Shown: in pieces, positions 54,935 through 64,000 of the stretch | How the letters are laid out: every line of letters starts with the position of its first letter | Numbering within the stretch: the stretch's first letter is position 1 | Source: Rehmannia glutinosa | Lineage: Eukaryota > Streptophyta > Magnoliopsida > Lamiales > Orobanchaceae | DNA length: 64,000 nucleotides | Reading direction: 5' to 3' | Assembly (NCBI GenBank): GCA_016081115.2 | Contig: CM071930.1 | Span: forward strand, 27,233,641 to 27,297,640 | Position numbers and translations under genes: made by a program | Notes under the pieces: model-generated | The model's database searches: none | What the model was told of the DNA's origin: nothing | Seen by the model: only the letters and a program-made list of their open reading frames with translations

Positions 54935-56560
54935 AAACTCCACCTTTTTGATGATTACAAACCAAAACAATTTAAGAGGTCGATTTTGAAAAACAAAACA
55001 AATTTTCCGGTCAGAAATAACTATCCGTTTTGAGCGACAACATTCCATGCATAATAGCCACAAGGATGGGAGTAAAGATTTTCAAAGACATTTTGCAAAA
55101 GCTCCCCCCAACATGCACAACAAGATAAATATAGAAGCAATCAAATAAAAGCTAAAAGCTCAGCTTTTACAAATGAAACTTGAATATCATGAGCTTAGAA
55201 GCTCCCCTTATCAAAAAGAATCATTAATCAAGTATAACAAGTCCATGATACATCCAATGGACTAGTTTTCATTCACAACTTATGGCTTTTAATAGCCACA
55301 ACTTATAGCTTTTTCTGCCAGCTTTTTCTAGCTCATTTGAGCTAATGAGCTTGTTTCGTGTTTCTTCCCCTTTGGAATCATCAAAAAGAATGTTAGCACG
55401 ATAAAAAACATCATATATTCATATCAAAGTGCACAATATTACTGATTTATCGAGCTTTGAACATTTAAGCTTAAAATCCAAGGAAAAAGGGAAAAGTCAA
55501 TCATTTGACTTGTAAAAGCTCATATGAGTAACAAAACATGATCTCTATAAACTTAGAAGACTTTTGAAATCGAGAGAATCATGTAATTTAAGAGTTTTTC
55601 ATTGAAGCAATTCATCGAACACTTGGCGGGCGTAGAATAAAAAAGAAGATGTATATAGCCCTTGTATATACAATCATGACCAAATATCATAACCAATCAT
55701 AATTATACAAGCATAATCCATCATCATACATAATTCCCATCAAAAATATACAAGAATTGTATAAAAATACCAAAATGTAAGCACTTTCTCAAGGGTTCAA
55801 CCCAATTGAGATTAAAAAGGAATTAAACTTACCAATCAATCGGAAGAGTCAAGTAATACGGATGATATACTCGTAATATAAACCAAAAAATATAGAATAT
55901 ACAAGAAATAAATTATTTTGGGTGAATTGTGAGTGAAATTTGCAAAGGGGTCGAAAAATGGAAGAAAAATGTTGAAAATAGCTAAGTCTGGGACATAATG
56001 CAATTTAACCCATTTTTGCTCTAGGTCGACTGGTCCAAGGGGGGTCCGACCGGTCCAGGTAGTGGTCGACCGGTTGACCTCCCTTCATCCGATCCCTGGA
56101 GCACTTTTTCTAGTTCTGTCCGAATTTTGATCCAAAAAATTCGATTTTTCACCCCTAAGTTTTAAAAGCGCATAAAATGCAAACATAGACCTCATTCAAT
56201 ATGTATTATGCCTAAACAAGCTCGAAATGAGGTAAAAGACTCGGCGGATAGCGGTTAAGAACGAATATCCACGAGTTATCCTTGAGACGAAATTAAACAC
56301 ATCTCAATTTTCCGTTTAAGAAACGCAATCTCCAAAACAATATCGAATCTCAATATGTTTAGTTCGATTATGAAGAATTTTGAGAAATTATTTATACCGA
56401 ACTTGTTATCCCGAAAATATGAACGTTTTAAAACTTTGGATAAAACAAGCCATAAGAAGAAGTGCCTTTCAAATATTGAAAATTTCTTTTAACCGCACTT
56501 TAATGAGATTATTTGGGATTGTTTTGAAATCGAGCATATAGGAATACGGCATGAAGAATA
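54935..56560 (-). other. Post-pol noncoding region of copia G with CCGG cluster
   Basis: The PPT lies beside the LTR. Conserved 3' blocks follow, then the CCGG cluster at 56022-56085 (GACCGGTCC, GTCGACCGG) and the last, degenerate part of RNase H above 56220. There is no additional ORF like that in F. Confidence 0.68.
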
Positions 56561-57420
56561 TCGAGTCTATGAGAGTAATGAAAGTAGATAAACATACCTC
56601 GAATTTGTTTGTCAACCAATATGCCTTTCTCATCTTTGTCTAACTTGATATTGGTTGCTATTGGAGTAGTGACGGTTCTTTCTTCTTCAATGCCGAACCT
56701 TTTTTTTAAAAGTTCTTTTGTATACTTTGATTGTGAAATATAAATCTTTTCTTGGCTGGCTTAATTTGAAGTCCAAGGAAGAAGTTTAGCTCCCCCATCA
56801 TACTCATCTCGAAGTCACCTTACATTAACTTAAGCAATTTCTTGCACAAGGATTCATTAGTAGCACCAAATAACCTTTTTCAAAAACAAAGAGAGTAGTA
56901 TCAACTTTACCTCTTGTAAATCCATTTTGTAGAAGAAAAGAGCTAAGTCGATCATACCATGCACGGGGTGCTTGTTTTAAACCATATAAGGCCTTCTTAA
57001 GTTTATAAACATCATTTGGCCTAGAAAAACTTTCAAACCCCGGAGGTTGTTTTACATAGACTTCTTCTTGAATAAAACCATTTAAAAATGCGGATTTTAA
57101 CATCCATTTGGTAATGCTTGAAATTTTTGAAACAAGAATATGCAAGTAAAATACGAATATCTTTTAAACATGCAATGGGTGCAAAAGTTCCATCATAATA
57201 GATACTTTTCTTCTTGACAATAATTTTGAGCTACTAACCTTGCCTTATTTCAAATGATGTTGCCTTGGTCATTGAGTTTGTTCCAGAGTACCCATTTTGT
57301 ACCTATAATTGTTTGTGATGAGGACATGGTACCAATTCCCGAATATCATTTCTTCTGAATTGATTTAGCTCCTCTTGCACTTCTATGAACCAATCTTCAT
57401 CTTGGAGCATCATTTGAGAA
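56560..57420 (-). pseudogene. Copia RT remnant lacking the catalytic motif (element G)
   Basis: The minus strand from 57145 to 56880 gives KSAFLNGFIQEEVYVKQPPG, ALYGLKQAPRAWYDRLSSFL and GKVDTTLFVFEKG. Directly after FEKG the sequence jumps to the part that follows YVDDIIF in A (GCTACTAATGAATC near 56860), so about 35 bases including the YVDD codons are missing. Further remnants up to 56640 match the region ending in ELNFFLGLQIK. Upstream pieces near 57250-57350 match the RT start. Clearly nonfunctional. Confidence 0.82.
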
Positions 57421-57985
57421 ATTTGTTCAATGTTGTCTTCTTCATCACTATCATCATTAGGGATCCAATTGATCTTTGGTGTTCATAATAAAATATTTAC
57501 ATCCAAATATTTTGACGTAACTAATATTTGGAGTACTTCCTTTCTCATCCTCACTAAGTCTACACAACTTAACATACTCATTAACGACATCACTTATATT
57601 AGCAAGAAAAATAGCCAAAATATATCTTGTCTATGAGATTAAAATAGCAAATATGATCATGCCTCAAATGTTTATGTCAATCTTGATAAATCATAAATTA
57701 GATAATATGTTGACGAACATGTATATCAAGATACTTAAAATTTTGACAAAACGTCTTGCACAAGAGCATAGTAAAAGGGCAATGGACAAAAATGGCTAAG
57801 GCAATTTGAGAAATAACACAAGTATACAATGCTTTCGCTTAAATCCACAGGAGATGATAAAACTTATAAGTATAAAAAAAAAGTCCATACAAGGTCTCCT
57901 TTAAAAGAGTTTTTGAAAATCCCGAGAGTATTTAATAGAGACCTCATTTTTAAGAGATAATTTTGAAAAATTATTTTGACAATTT
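57421..57985 (-). other. Scrambled pol remnant and gag-pol junction of copia G
   Basis: Short pieces resembling integrase sequence of A (for example the counterpart of ISYFKIFG near 57500) are mixed with unassigned sequence. Most of protease and integrase is deleted. Confidence 0.45.
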
Positions 57986-59070
57986 TTAAAGCAAAAATAA
58001 AAGCATGCATAATAATAAGACACTAAGCATATTATATGGTTTACCAATTACGCCATTTCTACAGGTTGTGTCTTTCCCATTGTTGATGATGTCTTTCTCT
58101 TGGAAAATCATTTTGTTGATGATGGCTTCTGCAATTACTCCATTTCCAAGGTTTGTGTCCTTCCCATTGTTGATAATATCTCCCTTTTGGAAATTCATTG
58201 TGTTGATGTCTTCTCCTTTGATCAAATGATACGAGCATTTGATGTCTTCTTGACGGTATGAATTTTCTCTGTTTGTTATTCCTCCAAGTACCTAATATGA
58301 CATTGTTTTGTGGTACCCTCGAGTGTTTGGGTCCTTCAGGATTAGTATTGAGACTTTTAGGTCTCCAATAATAATTAGAGCTATTTCTAGCCCGACAAGT
58401 ATTTGCCGTGTGACCTTTTTTACCACAATAGAAGCATGTAATAATTCTAGAAACATAATGACCAACATGCTTAGAGACTTGATTCTTTTTCTTATGATTA
58501 ACAACATTAGGCTTATAACCAAGTCCTAGTTTCAAATGATCACAACGATGAACATCAAAAATTTTGGTCATTTTATCGGTACTCAAATTAAACTTTGTCA
58601 AATCATTTTTCATGCAATTAATATCCTTCACAAGATATTCATTATCCTTTTCAAGGTTTCTAACCTTATCAAGTGTGGTAGTGTGAGCACAAGAAAGTGA
58701 TTCATAAGAAGTAAATAAGCTATCCTTATCATTTTTCAAAAACTTGAATTCCTTTTTCAAATTTTTGTATTTAACAAGCAAGTTTTGGAATTCATTTTGA
58801 AGCTCATCAAAATCATTTTGCAATTCACCATAATCATCTTGCAATTCATTATTAAAAGAAGTAGATAGGTTAGAACGTACCTCATTTTCTTATTCGATGC
58901 CCATAAGACATTTCTCGATTTCTTCATCATCGGAAGTTGTAAGAAGCTCATCCCATGTTGTTGGATTTGATGTTGTATTCGATTGAGAAGTAGATGTTTT
59001 TAAATAGTTCCTTTCATTTGCATATACTTCATAGATCGCTTCTAATTTTTCCCACACTTTATGTGCGGAT
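57986..59070 (-). pseudogene. Copia gag, truncated and shortened (element G)
   Basis: The minus-strand sequence from about 59060 reads into the joined capsid point also seen in F (KLEAIYEVYANERNYLKTST), then GIE, a stop, and ENEVR. The main frame 58844-58059 has DDYGELQNDFDELQNEFQNL, the knuckle CFYCGKKGHTANTC and a Trp-rich tail with YYQQWEGHKPWKW and HHQQWERHNL. The N-terminal capsid is cut off by element H at 59076. Confidence 0.87.
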
Positions 59071-59076
59071 CGTATC

Positions 59077-61669
59077 TGTGACGCCCACGCCTACTACTAC
59101 ATTACTTAACAATATAAAAATTAAAACTTGACACATAAACCCTATATACATGTAATAATTTTTTTATCCCTCTGACATTTTAACAATAAACAAGTAAGAT
59201 TATTTTAACTATAAGATAATGACAGTCATTTCCACAAACAAAAGAGGTAACCAACCATGTTATTAAACACAACAGACATCCACGTGATCAAAAGCATACC
59301 CAACATCACCCAGCTATTTACATGTACATATTTACATCAGAGTTTTCAAAAGAGGGTACAACCCAAATCCAAAGACCAAAAAGGGAAAGGTCAACCATCA
59401 ACATAGCCCAACAACTCGTCATCCATGTACACTGTCCTCAATAACCTGTAGGAGCACCAGCAATCTGCCCAGTAAGCCCATGAAATCCAGCATCAACAGG
59501 TCACCTACAATGCATGAACTACGTGAGCTGATGCTCAGTAAGCGAAAATTATGCATGCGAAAGGAATAAAGCAATATACATGCGGTGCATTCCAATATAT
59601 CATGCCACTGATTTATGTTTATTCACCAAGGTATTTTATTCAAAATCACTTTCTTTTACTGGGCCCTTGGTCCACCTGCTATGCATCGGAAAGAGCTCAA
59701 CACAATATCATTAATCACATGGCCATAATCAAATTGACACTGCCTAGGGCCATCTCCTGGGACCACCTGAGGTCCACCCCCTGCCTTCCCTAATGATCCC
59801 TCAGGAGTCTTCCCCCGGACGTGTCAATAAGGGCACAGTCAAGTGGTCCACCCCCTCGTGACCATCAGAGGCACACCACCTGTCAACCTCTATGATCCTC
59901 CGAGAAGTAACAACCACTGAGCCCCAAAACATATCATAAAGCACACCTCACATGCCTCGGTGCACTAGCAGTGGCCAATGAAAATCTTCTCTCTCAAAAA
60001 GTCATCTTGTGCATGCATCATCTCAATAATGCTTATATGTTATGCATGCACGTGAAAATGCCAATGAATGACATGCTCAATGAGACAATAATCACCACAC
60101 TCCAATATCCACCAAGCAACATATAGATGTCAATGTCTCCATAATACATCCATTAAAATACAAGAATCACATTTAGTATCGATAAAGCAGGGAATACTAT
60201 GTTCATGCATTGTAGTTGCAGATGGATTTTCACTTACCTCACATCCGTTGTGCCTTATTTACTGATCTGATATTGTTCAACTGTAATTCTGCAACCTCAG
60301 ATGTGGATAGTCTGTAATGACACAATGTATTAATTTATAGTATTCCGTGAACATGTTTATAATCACTAATTTCACAAATTGCCTAATTCTTAAAAATAAC
60401 TAGTTAGATACTAACACTTGAAACATATATTTTAGTCCCATTCTAAACTCCAAAGAACCTCAATTTCATATTTTGGTTATACTATAGCATCTCTTATTTG
60501 GTATTTTAACACTTCCATCAAGTTCCTGCATATTCAACATCATTCAAGTACCTTTACAACAATTGTCTAAATTTTAATGATAAAATCATGTTAACTCAAT
60601 ACAATTACTAATTTTATTAAAATCATATACAATTTCCAAAATCACTCTCACAAAATAAGCATTACACATCTAATTAGTTCTACTAAATATATTATACACT
60701 GCCCCTAACATGATTAGAAACATATACAGTGGAACTCTAATAAGTTATTAATTACAACATAAAATACCTACAAGTATATAACTATTTGATGCATTTTATT
60801 TTATACTCCTGATTTGTTTTAGAACAAATGATCCAAATCATATCAGAAGTGATAAAAATACTTATAGATAATTTAATTCCCTCGTATGTCATCTTTAAAA
60901 ATCACACGTCCCTTTTTTCGGCCCTTTTATTTAATTTTTTTTCTCTCGATTTTGTTCGCTCGCCTGACCCCTTTGTTTCTTTTCTCCGCTCATGTGTGTG
61001 TATGGGCAATTCTTGATTAAAATGCTCATACATACTTTACATTAAGGCGGTAGTGAAGTGATAAATGTACAAATATATATTATATATATAAGCCTGGTGT
61101 TGTATATATATGTATATATATTATCCATGTTAATTATTATTATTATTTGTTGTCAATACATGTGGAGTCACCAATACCAAATGAGGATGAAACAAATTTG
61201 ATTAAGCATGCAGCTACGTGGCTCACTTGAGAAGGAAATCAACCGACTTAGTGCGACAATAATGTTTGACCACTGCTCATTCCTCAATCTGAATGTGTGT
61301 GTTATATCTAAGTTACAACTATATATATAAGTATTATATATATAAAGATTTCACCTTAATTAATATATTTTTATATACATGCAGGTTATATATATATTTG
61401 TGTGTGGGTGTAATAACGGATTAGCTACTATTTACATATAAAGTCCCAAATTTACTTTCTATTTAAATTTGTTTTTCTTCCTTTCACAAAAATATTTTTT
61501 TTCCAATTACTTAAATTAGTAATCCGACAACTAACACCATAGGTGAGTTCCAAAACTAAAGAACTAGCCATGTCGCATAAAATAATCAGATTATGCAAAT
61601 AATACATAACCAACACGTAATTCATGAACTATATTGATCAAATGGGTAGTGAGAGGCTCGAGTATTACA
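59077..61669 (-). repeat. 3' LTR of chromovirus H (2.6 kb)
   Basis: The plus strand starts TGTGACGCCC (59077) and ends GTATTACA (61669), so on the element strand it runs TGTAATAC...GCGTCACA. It abuts the PPT. It is noncoding; short frames inside are not genes. The part 61060-61410 is rich in TATATA runs. Confidence 0.75.
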
Positions 61670-61714
61670 TCCTCCCCTCCTTATAAAAATTTCATCCCCG
61701 AAATTTTACTTACC

Positions 61715-62143
61715 GGAATAAGTCAGGATACTTAGCTCTCATCTCGTCCTCTCTTTCCCATGTAGCTTCCTCTACTGATTGATTTCTCCAGAGTACTTTA
61801 ACTATTGGGATTTTTTTTACTCATGAGTTTTTTTACTTCTCGTAACAATATTTCCATAGGTATCTCTTCGTAGCTCAAGTTGGTTTTTACTTCTACTGTT
61901 TCTTGATTCAAAATAGGAGATGGGTTGAACATATTTTCTTAATATAGAAACGTGAAATACGTCATGTATCCGATACATTGATGCTGGAAGGTTAAGTATG
62001 TATGCAACATCACCAATTCTTTCAGTAATATTAAACACACTAATGTATCTAGAACTTAGTTTTTCTTTCTTTCCAAATTGCATTACCCCTATTATTGGTG
62101 CCACCTTAAGAAATACTAGATCTCCTAGAGAAAATTCTAACAT
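61715..62143 (-). pseudogene. Integrase C-terminus and chromodomain of H
   Basis: The frame 62143-61817 contains the GPY/F-like region (FSLGDLVFLKVAPIIGVMQF, SSRYISVFNITERIGDVAYI, HDVFHVSILRKY). In a different frame the chromodomain follows at about 61803-61715: KVLWRNQSVEEATWEREDEM and RAKYPDLF before a stop. Chromodomains steer integration to particular chromatin. The two parts are separated by an A-run (complement of T-run about 61811-61818) that shifts the frame. Confidence 0.87.
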
Positions 62144-62168
62144 TATTCTTCTTTGATTTGAGTAACTT

Positions 62169-63097
62169 TTATGTCGGCTCTAAGCAGTCTCCATCCTCTA
62201 TCAAATTTGTGTCACAACTTCTGTCATTTCTCGAATCATGTCTGGACCTAACAACTTCCTTTTGCCAACCATCCCAATGGACCGGCAATTTGCACCTTTG
62301 ACCGTACAATGCTTCATAGAGAGCCATCACGATTGTGGCTTGATCGATGTTGTTGTACAAAAATTCTATAAAAGGTAGATATTTACTCCATTGTCCTTGA
62401 AAATCTAGAACACAAACTCTAAGTATATCTTCTAAAGTTTGTATCGTTCGTTCTAATTGTCCGCTGGTTTGAGGGTGATAAGCAGTACAAAATAACAATT
62501 GTGTCCCTAGTGTCTTCTGTAGACTTCTCCAGAAGGTAGATAAGAATCTGGAATCTCTATCTAACACAATGGATAGTGGCACACCATGAAGTCGAACCAC
62601 TTCCTGTATATATAATTGTGTATATCGGTCCATGGAATAGGTTGAGCAAATAGGAATAGAATGAGCGGATTTGGTTAATCTGTCCGCGATCACCCAAATA
62701 GCATAGTGTCCCTTGACAGTTTTGGGCAAACCTGTCACAAAATCCATGGTTATTCTTTCCCATTTCCATTCTGGAATAAGCAGAGGTTGCAACGTTCCAG
62801 CTGGCCTTTTGTGTTCTGCCTTTATTTGTTGATAGGTTAAACGTTGTTCCACATATTGCGTGATATCCCATTTCATATCTGGCCACAAGTAATGCATCTT
62901 CAAATCTCTGTACATTTTGGTAGGTACTGGATGTACAGAATATGGCGTTGAATGAGCTTCCCTAGAATATTCTCTCGGAGATCATCCCTGTTGGGCACAT
63001 ATAATCGTTCTTTAAATCGCAGTACTCCATTCTCAAATAGTTTGAAATCAGAAGACACTCCGGCGGCAATAATTTTATTCACTTTGGCATAGTAATC
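62169..63097 (-). pseudogene. Chromovirus integrase (element H)
   Basis: The zinc-binding N-terminal part begins in the frame 63082-62900 (GVLRFKERLYVPNRDDLREN) and passes, after a frame change near 62915, to the long frame 62915-62169. This contains MYRDLKMHYLWPDMKWDI, MDFVTGLPKTVKGHYAIWVI (first Asp), HGVPLSIVLDRDSRF (second Asp), AYHPQTSGQLERTIQTLEDI (Glu) and RCKLPVHWD. All three catalytic residues are present, but the family-typical Gly-Asp-Gly-Gln-Ser stretch reads SGQL here. The far N-terminus is missing because of the insertion at 63098. Confidence 0.9.
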
Positions 63098-64000
63098 TGT
63101 TGGGAAATTTATTGTTTAGATTTTGATGAATGCCATGTAAAACTTAGAATAGGAAGTTGGCACCCCATTTTTTTGTCAGAACGTATTGTAATAAATAGGG
63201 TGGTCAAGCCGAGTTAAGTCGCTATGACTAAACATGCAAAAAGACAACTAAAGACTAGAAGGAAGACTCATTGCAAGACAACCGAGTATGGCAAAGAAGA
63301 GAAGACAGGGGACTCGATCAAGGAACAATTTGAGATGCGGTGAGTGGAGTATCGATCAAGTCGGCCTAAACATAGCCAAGTCTCAAGTCTAAGTGACGGA
63401 GAGTCATCCAATGATTGAAAGTGACTCTAAGTCACCTAGGGAAAGCAAGGAAATGCGGTCAAATCGAGATAATCAAAGAGATCCGTTGCCGTAAATCAAG
63501 AGAATTACTTAAACAAGTATATCTCCATGCTACCTTTCTCGAAGTGCTCGGTCCCCGAGAAGCGTGCAAGAGGAATAAACCAATGGGAAGCACTACACCG
63601 TGTCGAAACTACGAAAAGTCAAGAACATTTCATACGAGGAAGTGGCAAATTCAAGGATCGCAACAAGACAAGCCAACGTCCACAAGTGACTTTCAAAAAT
63701 AAGCTTATCTCTTCAACGGGCGATTTTTGAAAGATCACTATAAAAGGCCGAGGAATGACTCGAGAGAAGGTTACCAACCACAAACATTCAAGAAATTATT
63801 TGAATCAGAATCGGAAATATTCTCAAATCATTCAAAATTAATCCTCAAGCCTACATTACGAAGCACATCAATCCAACACTCACTGTGAAGGAAAGATAAC
63901 TTCAATCGGTTGAAGAGGAAATTATTGAAGAATTAGGGGGTCTACATTCCACGAAGGATTGTAGGAAGGTTCAAGGTCGAACCAGTCTCGGGTTTTTGGA
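63098..64000 (+). repeat. Probable LTR of a further retrotransposon (partial)
   Basis: It interrupts the integrase of H at 63098 with TGTTGGGAAATTT, a TG start, and runs to the window edge. A TATA box (CTATAAAAGG) is at 63738-63747. No coding region is convincing. The other end, internal region and lineage lie beyond the window. Confidence 0.5.

Larger units (their letters stand above)
53719..59076 (-). mobile_element. Copia element G, truncated by chromovirus H
   Basis: In minus-strand order the gag start is cut at 59076 by the LTR of H. Then follow gag, a gap, RT and RNase H remnants, the post-pol region, PPT and the 3' LTR (53719-54934). The 5' LTR and PBS lie beyond H, outside the window or lost. 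It is the same family as A, B and F; its gag carries the same shortening as F. Confidence 0.87.
59077..63097 (-). mobile_element. Chromovirus H (Ty3/gypsy, Tekay-like), 3' part
   Basis: In minus-strand order: integrase (cut at 63097), chromodomain, PPT (AAGGAGGGGAGGA, complement of 61670-61682) and a long 3' LTR. The C-terminal chromodomain and the long LTR suggest the Tekay/Del lineage. It was inserted into the gag of copia G at 59076 (five bases before the LTR are GTATC) and was itself interrupted at 63098. Gag, protease, RT and the 5' LTR are outside the window or lost. Confidence 0.86.

Noticed and set aside
59551..61016. Open frames inside the long LTR of H
   Set aside because: Position within a noncoding LTR and lack of any recognisable domain.
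63415..63730. Two overlapping plus-strand frames of 67-95 codons near the window end
   Set aside because: They lie in an LTR-like sequence upstream of its TATA box; no family motif.
1..64000. tRNA, rRNA, plastid or mitochondrial insertions
   Set aside because: I looked for conserved cores and saw none; the TGGTATCAAAGC and TGGCGCC words are primer-binding sites, not tRNA genes.

Overview
The window reads as nuclear DNA of a flowering plant, probably a eudicot. It is AT-rich and gene-poor, with introns bounded by GT and AG, and it is packed with nested LTR retrotransposons of plant-specific lineages, Helitrons and MITE-like elements. I found two host protein genes, both on the minus strand: a complete three-exon SUMO gene (25189-26449) and a HIG1-domain (hypoxia-induced / RCF1-like) mitochondrial protein gene whose exons lie at 42824-42902, 42524-42611 and about 31326-31473. 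Two retrotransposons sit inside the second intron of the HIG1 gene and stretch it to 11 kb.

Layout. 1-4843: 3' part of a SIRE-type Ty1/copia element (A, plus strand) with broken integrase, RT and RNase H, then its 3' LTR. 4844-about 19000: an Athila-like Ty3/gypsy element (C, minus strand; gag, protease, RT, RNase H and integrase all broken). Its 5' LTR is split by a 6.67-kb copia element B (11873-18542, TSD AACCC) that carries gag but almost no pol. 19001-24413: degenerate repeats, including a TIR element full of tandem repeats (20453-21471) and a possible MITE. 25189-26449: SUMO. 28241-28374: an orphan housekeeping-type promoter. 28688-30732: nested or tandem Helitrons. 31326-42902: HIG1 gene, with a gag-only TR-GAG element E (33079-34969, TSD CAATC) and a gag+protease gypsy element D (35013-42283, TSD CTTGG) in its second intron. 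43696-45279: a second TIR element with a nested hAT-type MITE. 45674-53628: copia element F (TSD GAGTA) with gag and an extra ORF but no pol. 53719-59076: copia element G (minus), cut by H. 59077-63097: a chromovirus (H, minus) with a long 3' LTR, chromodomain and integrase, itself cut at 63098 by a further LTR that runs off the window.

The four copia elements A, B, F and G are one family in complementary states of decay: A has pol, B has a long gag, F has a shortened gag plus an additional C-terminally coiled-coil ORF, and G has the same shortened gag plus an RT without its catalytic motif. Any mobility of B, F or G would need proteins supplied by other copies. The most striking unexplained structure is an array of short hairpins in the transcribed part of every copia LTR: stems differ from unit to unit but stay paired, around a near-constant GTGGT loop. 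These LTRs, and those of the unrelated gypsy elements, also carry clusters of short GC-rich palindromes upstream of the TATA box. The clusters differ strongly between the two LTRs of one element although the rest of those LTRs is nearly identical.

Boundaries of complete elements rest on TG...CA ends, matching LTRs, primer-binding sites and target-site duplications read directly from the sequence. Lineage names rest on motif recognition without database comparison.
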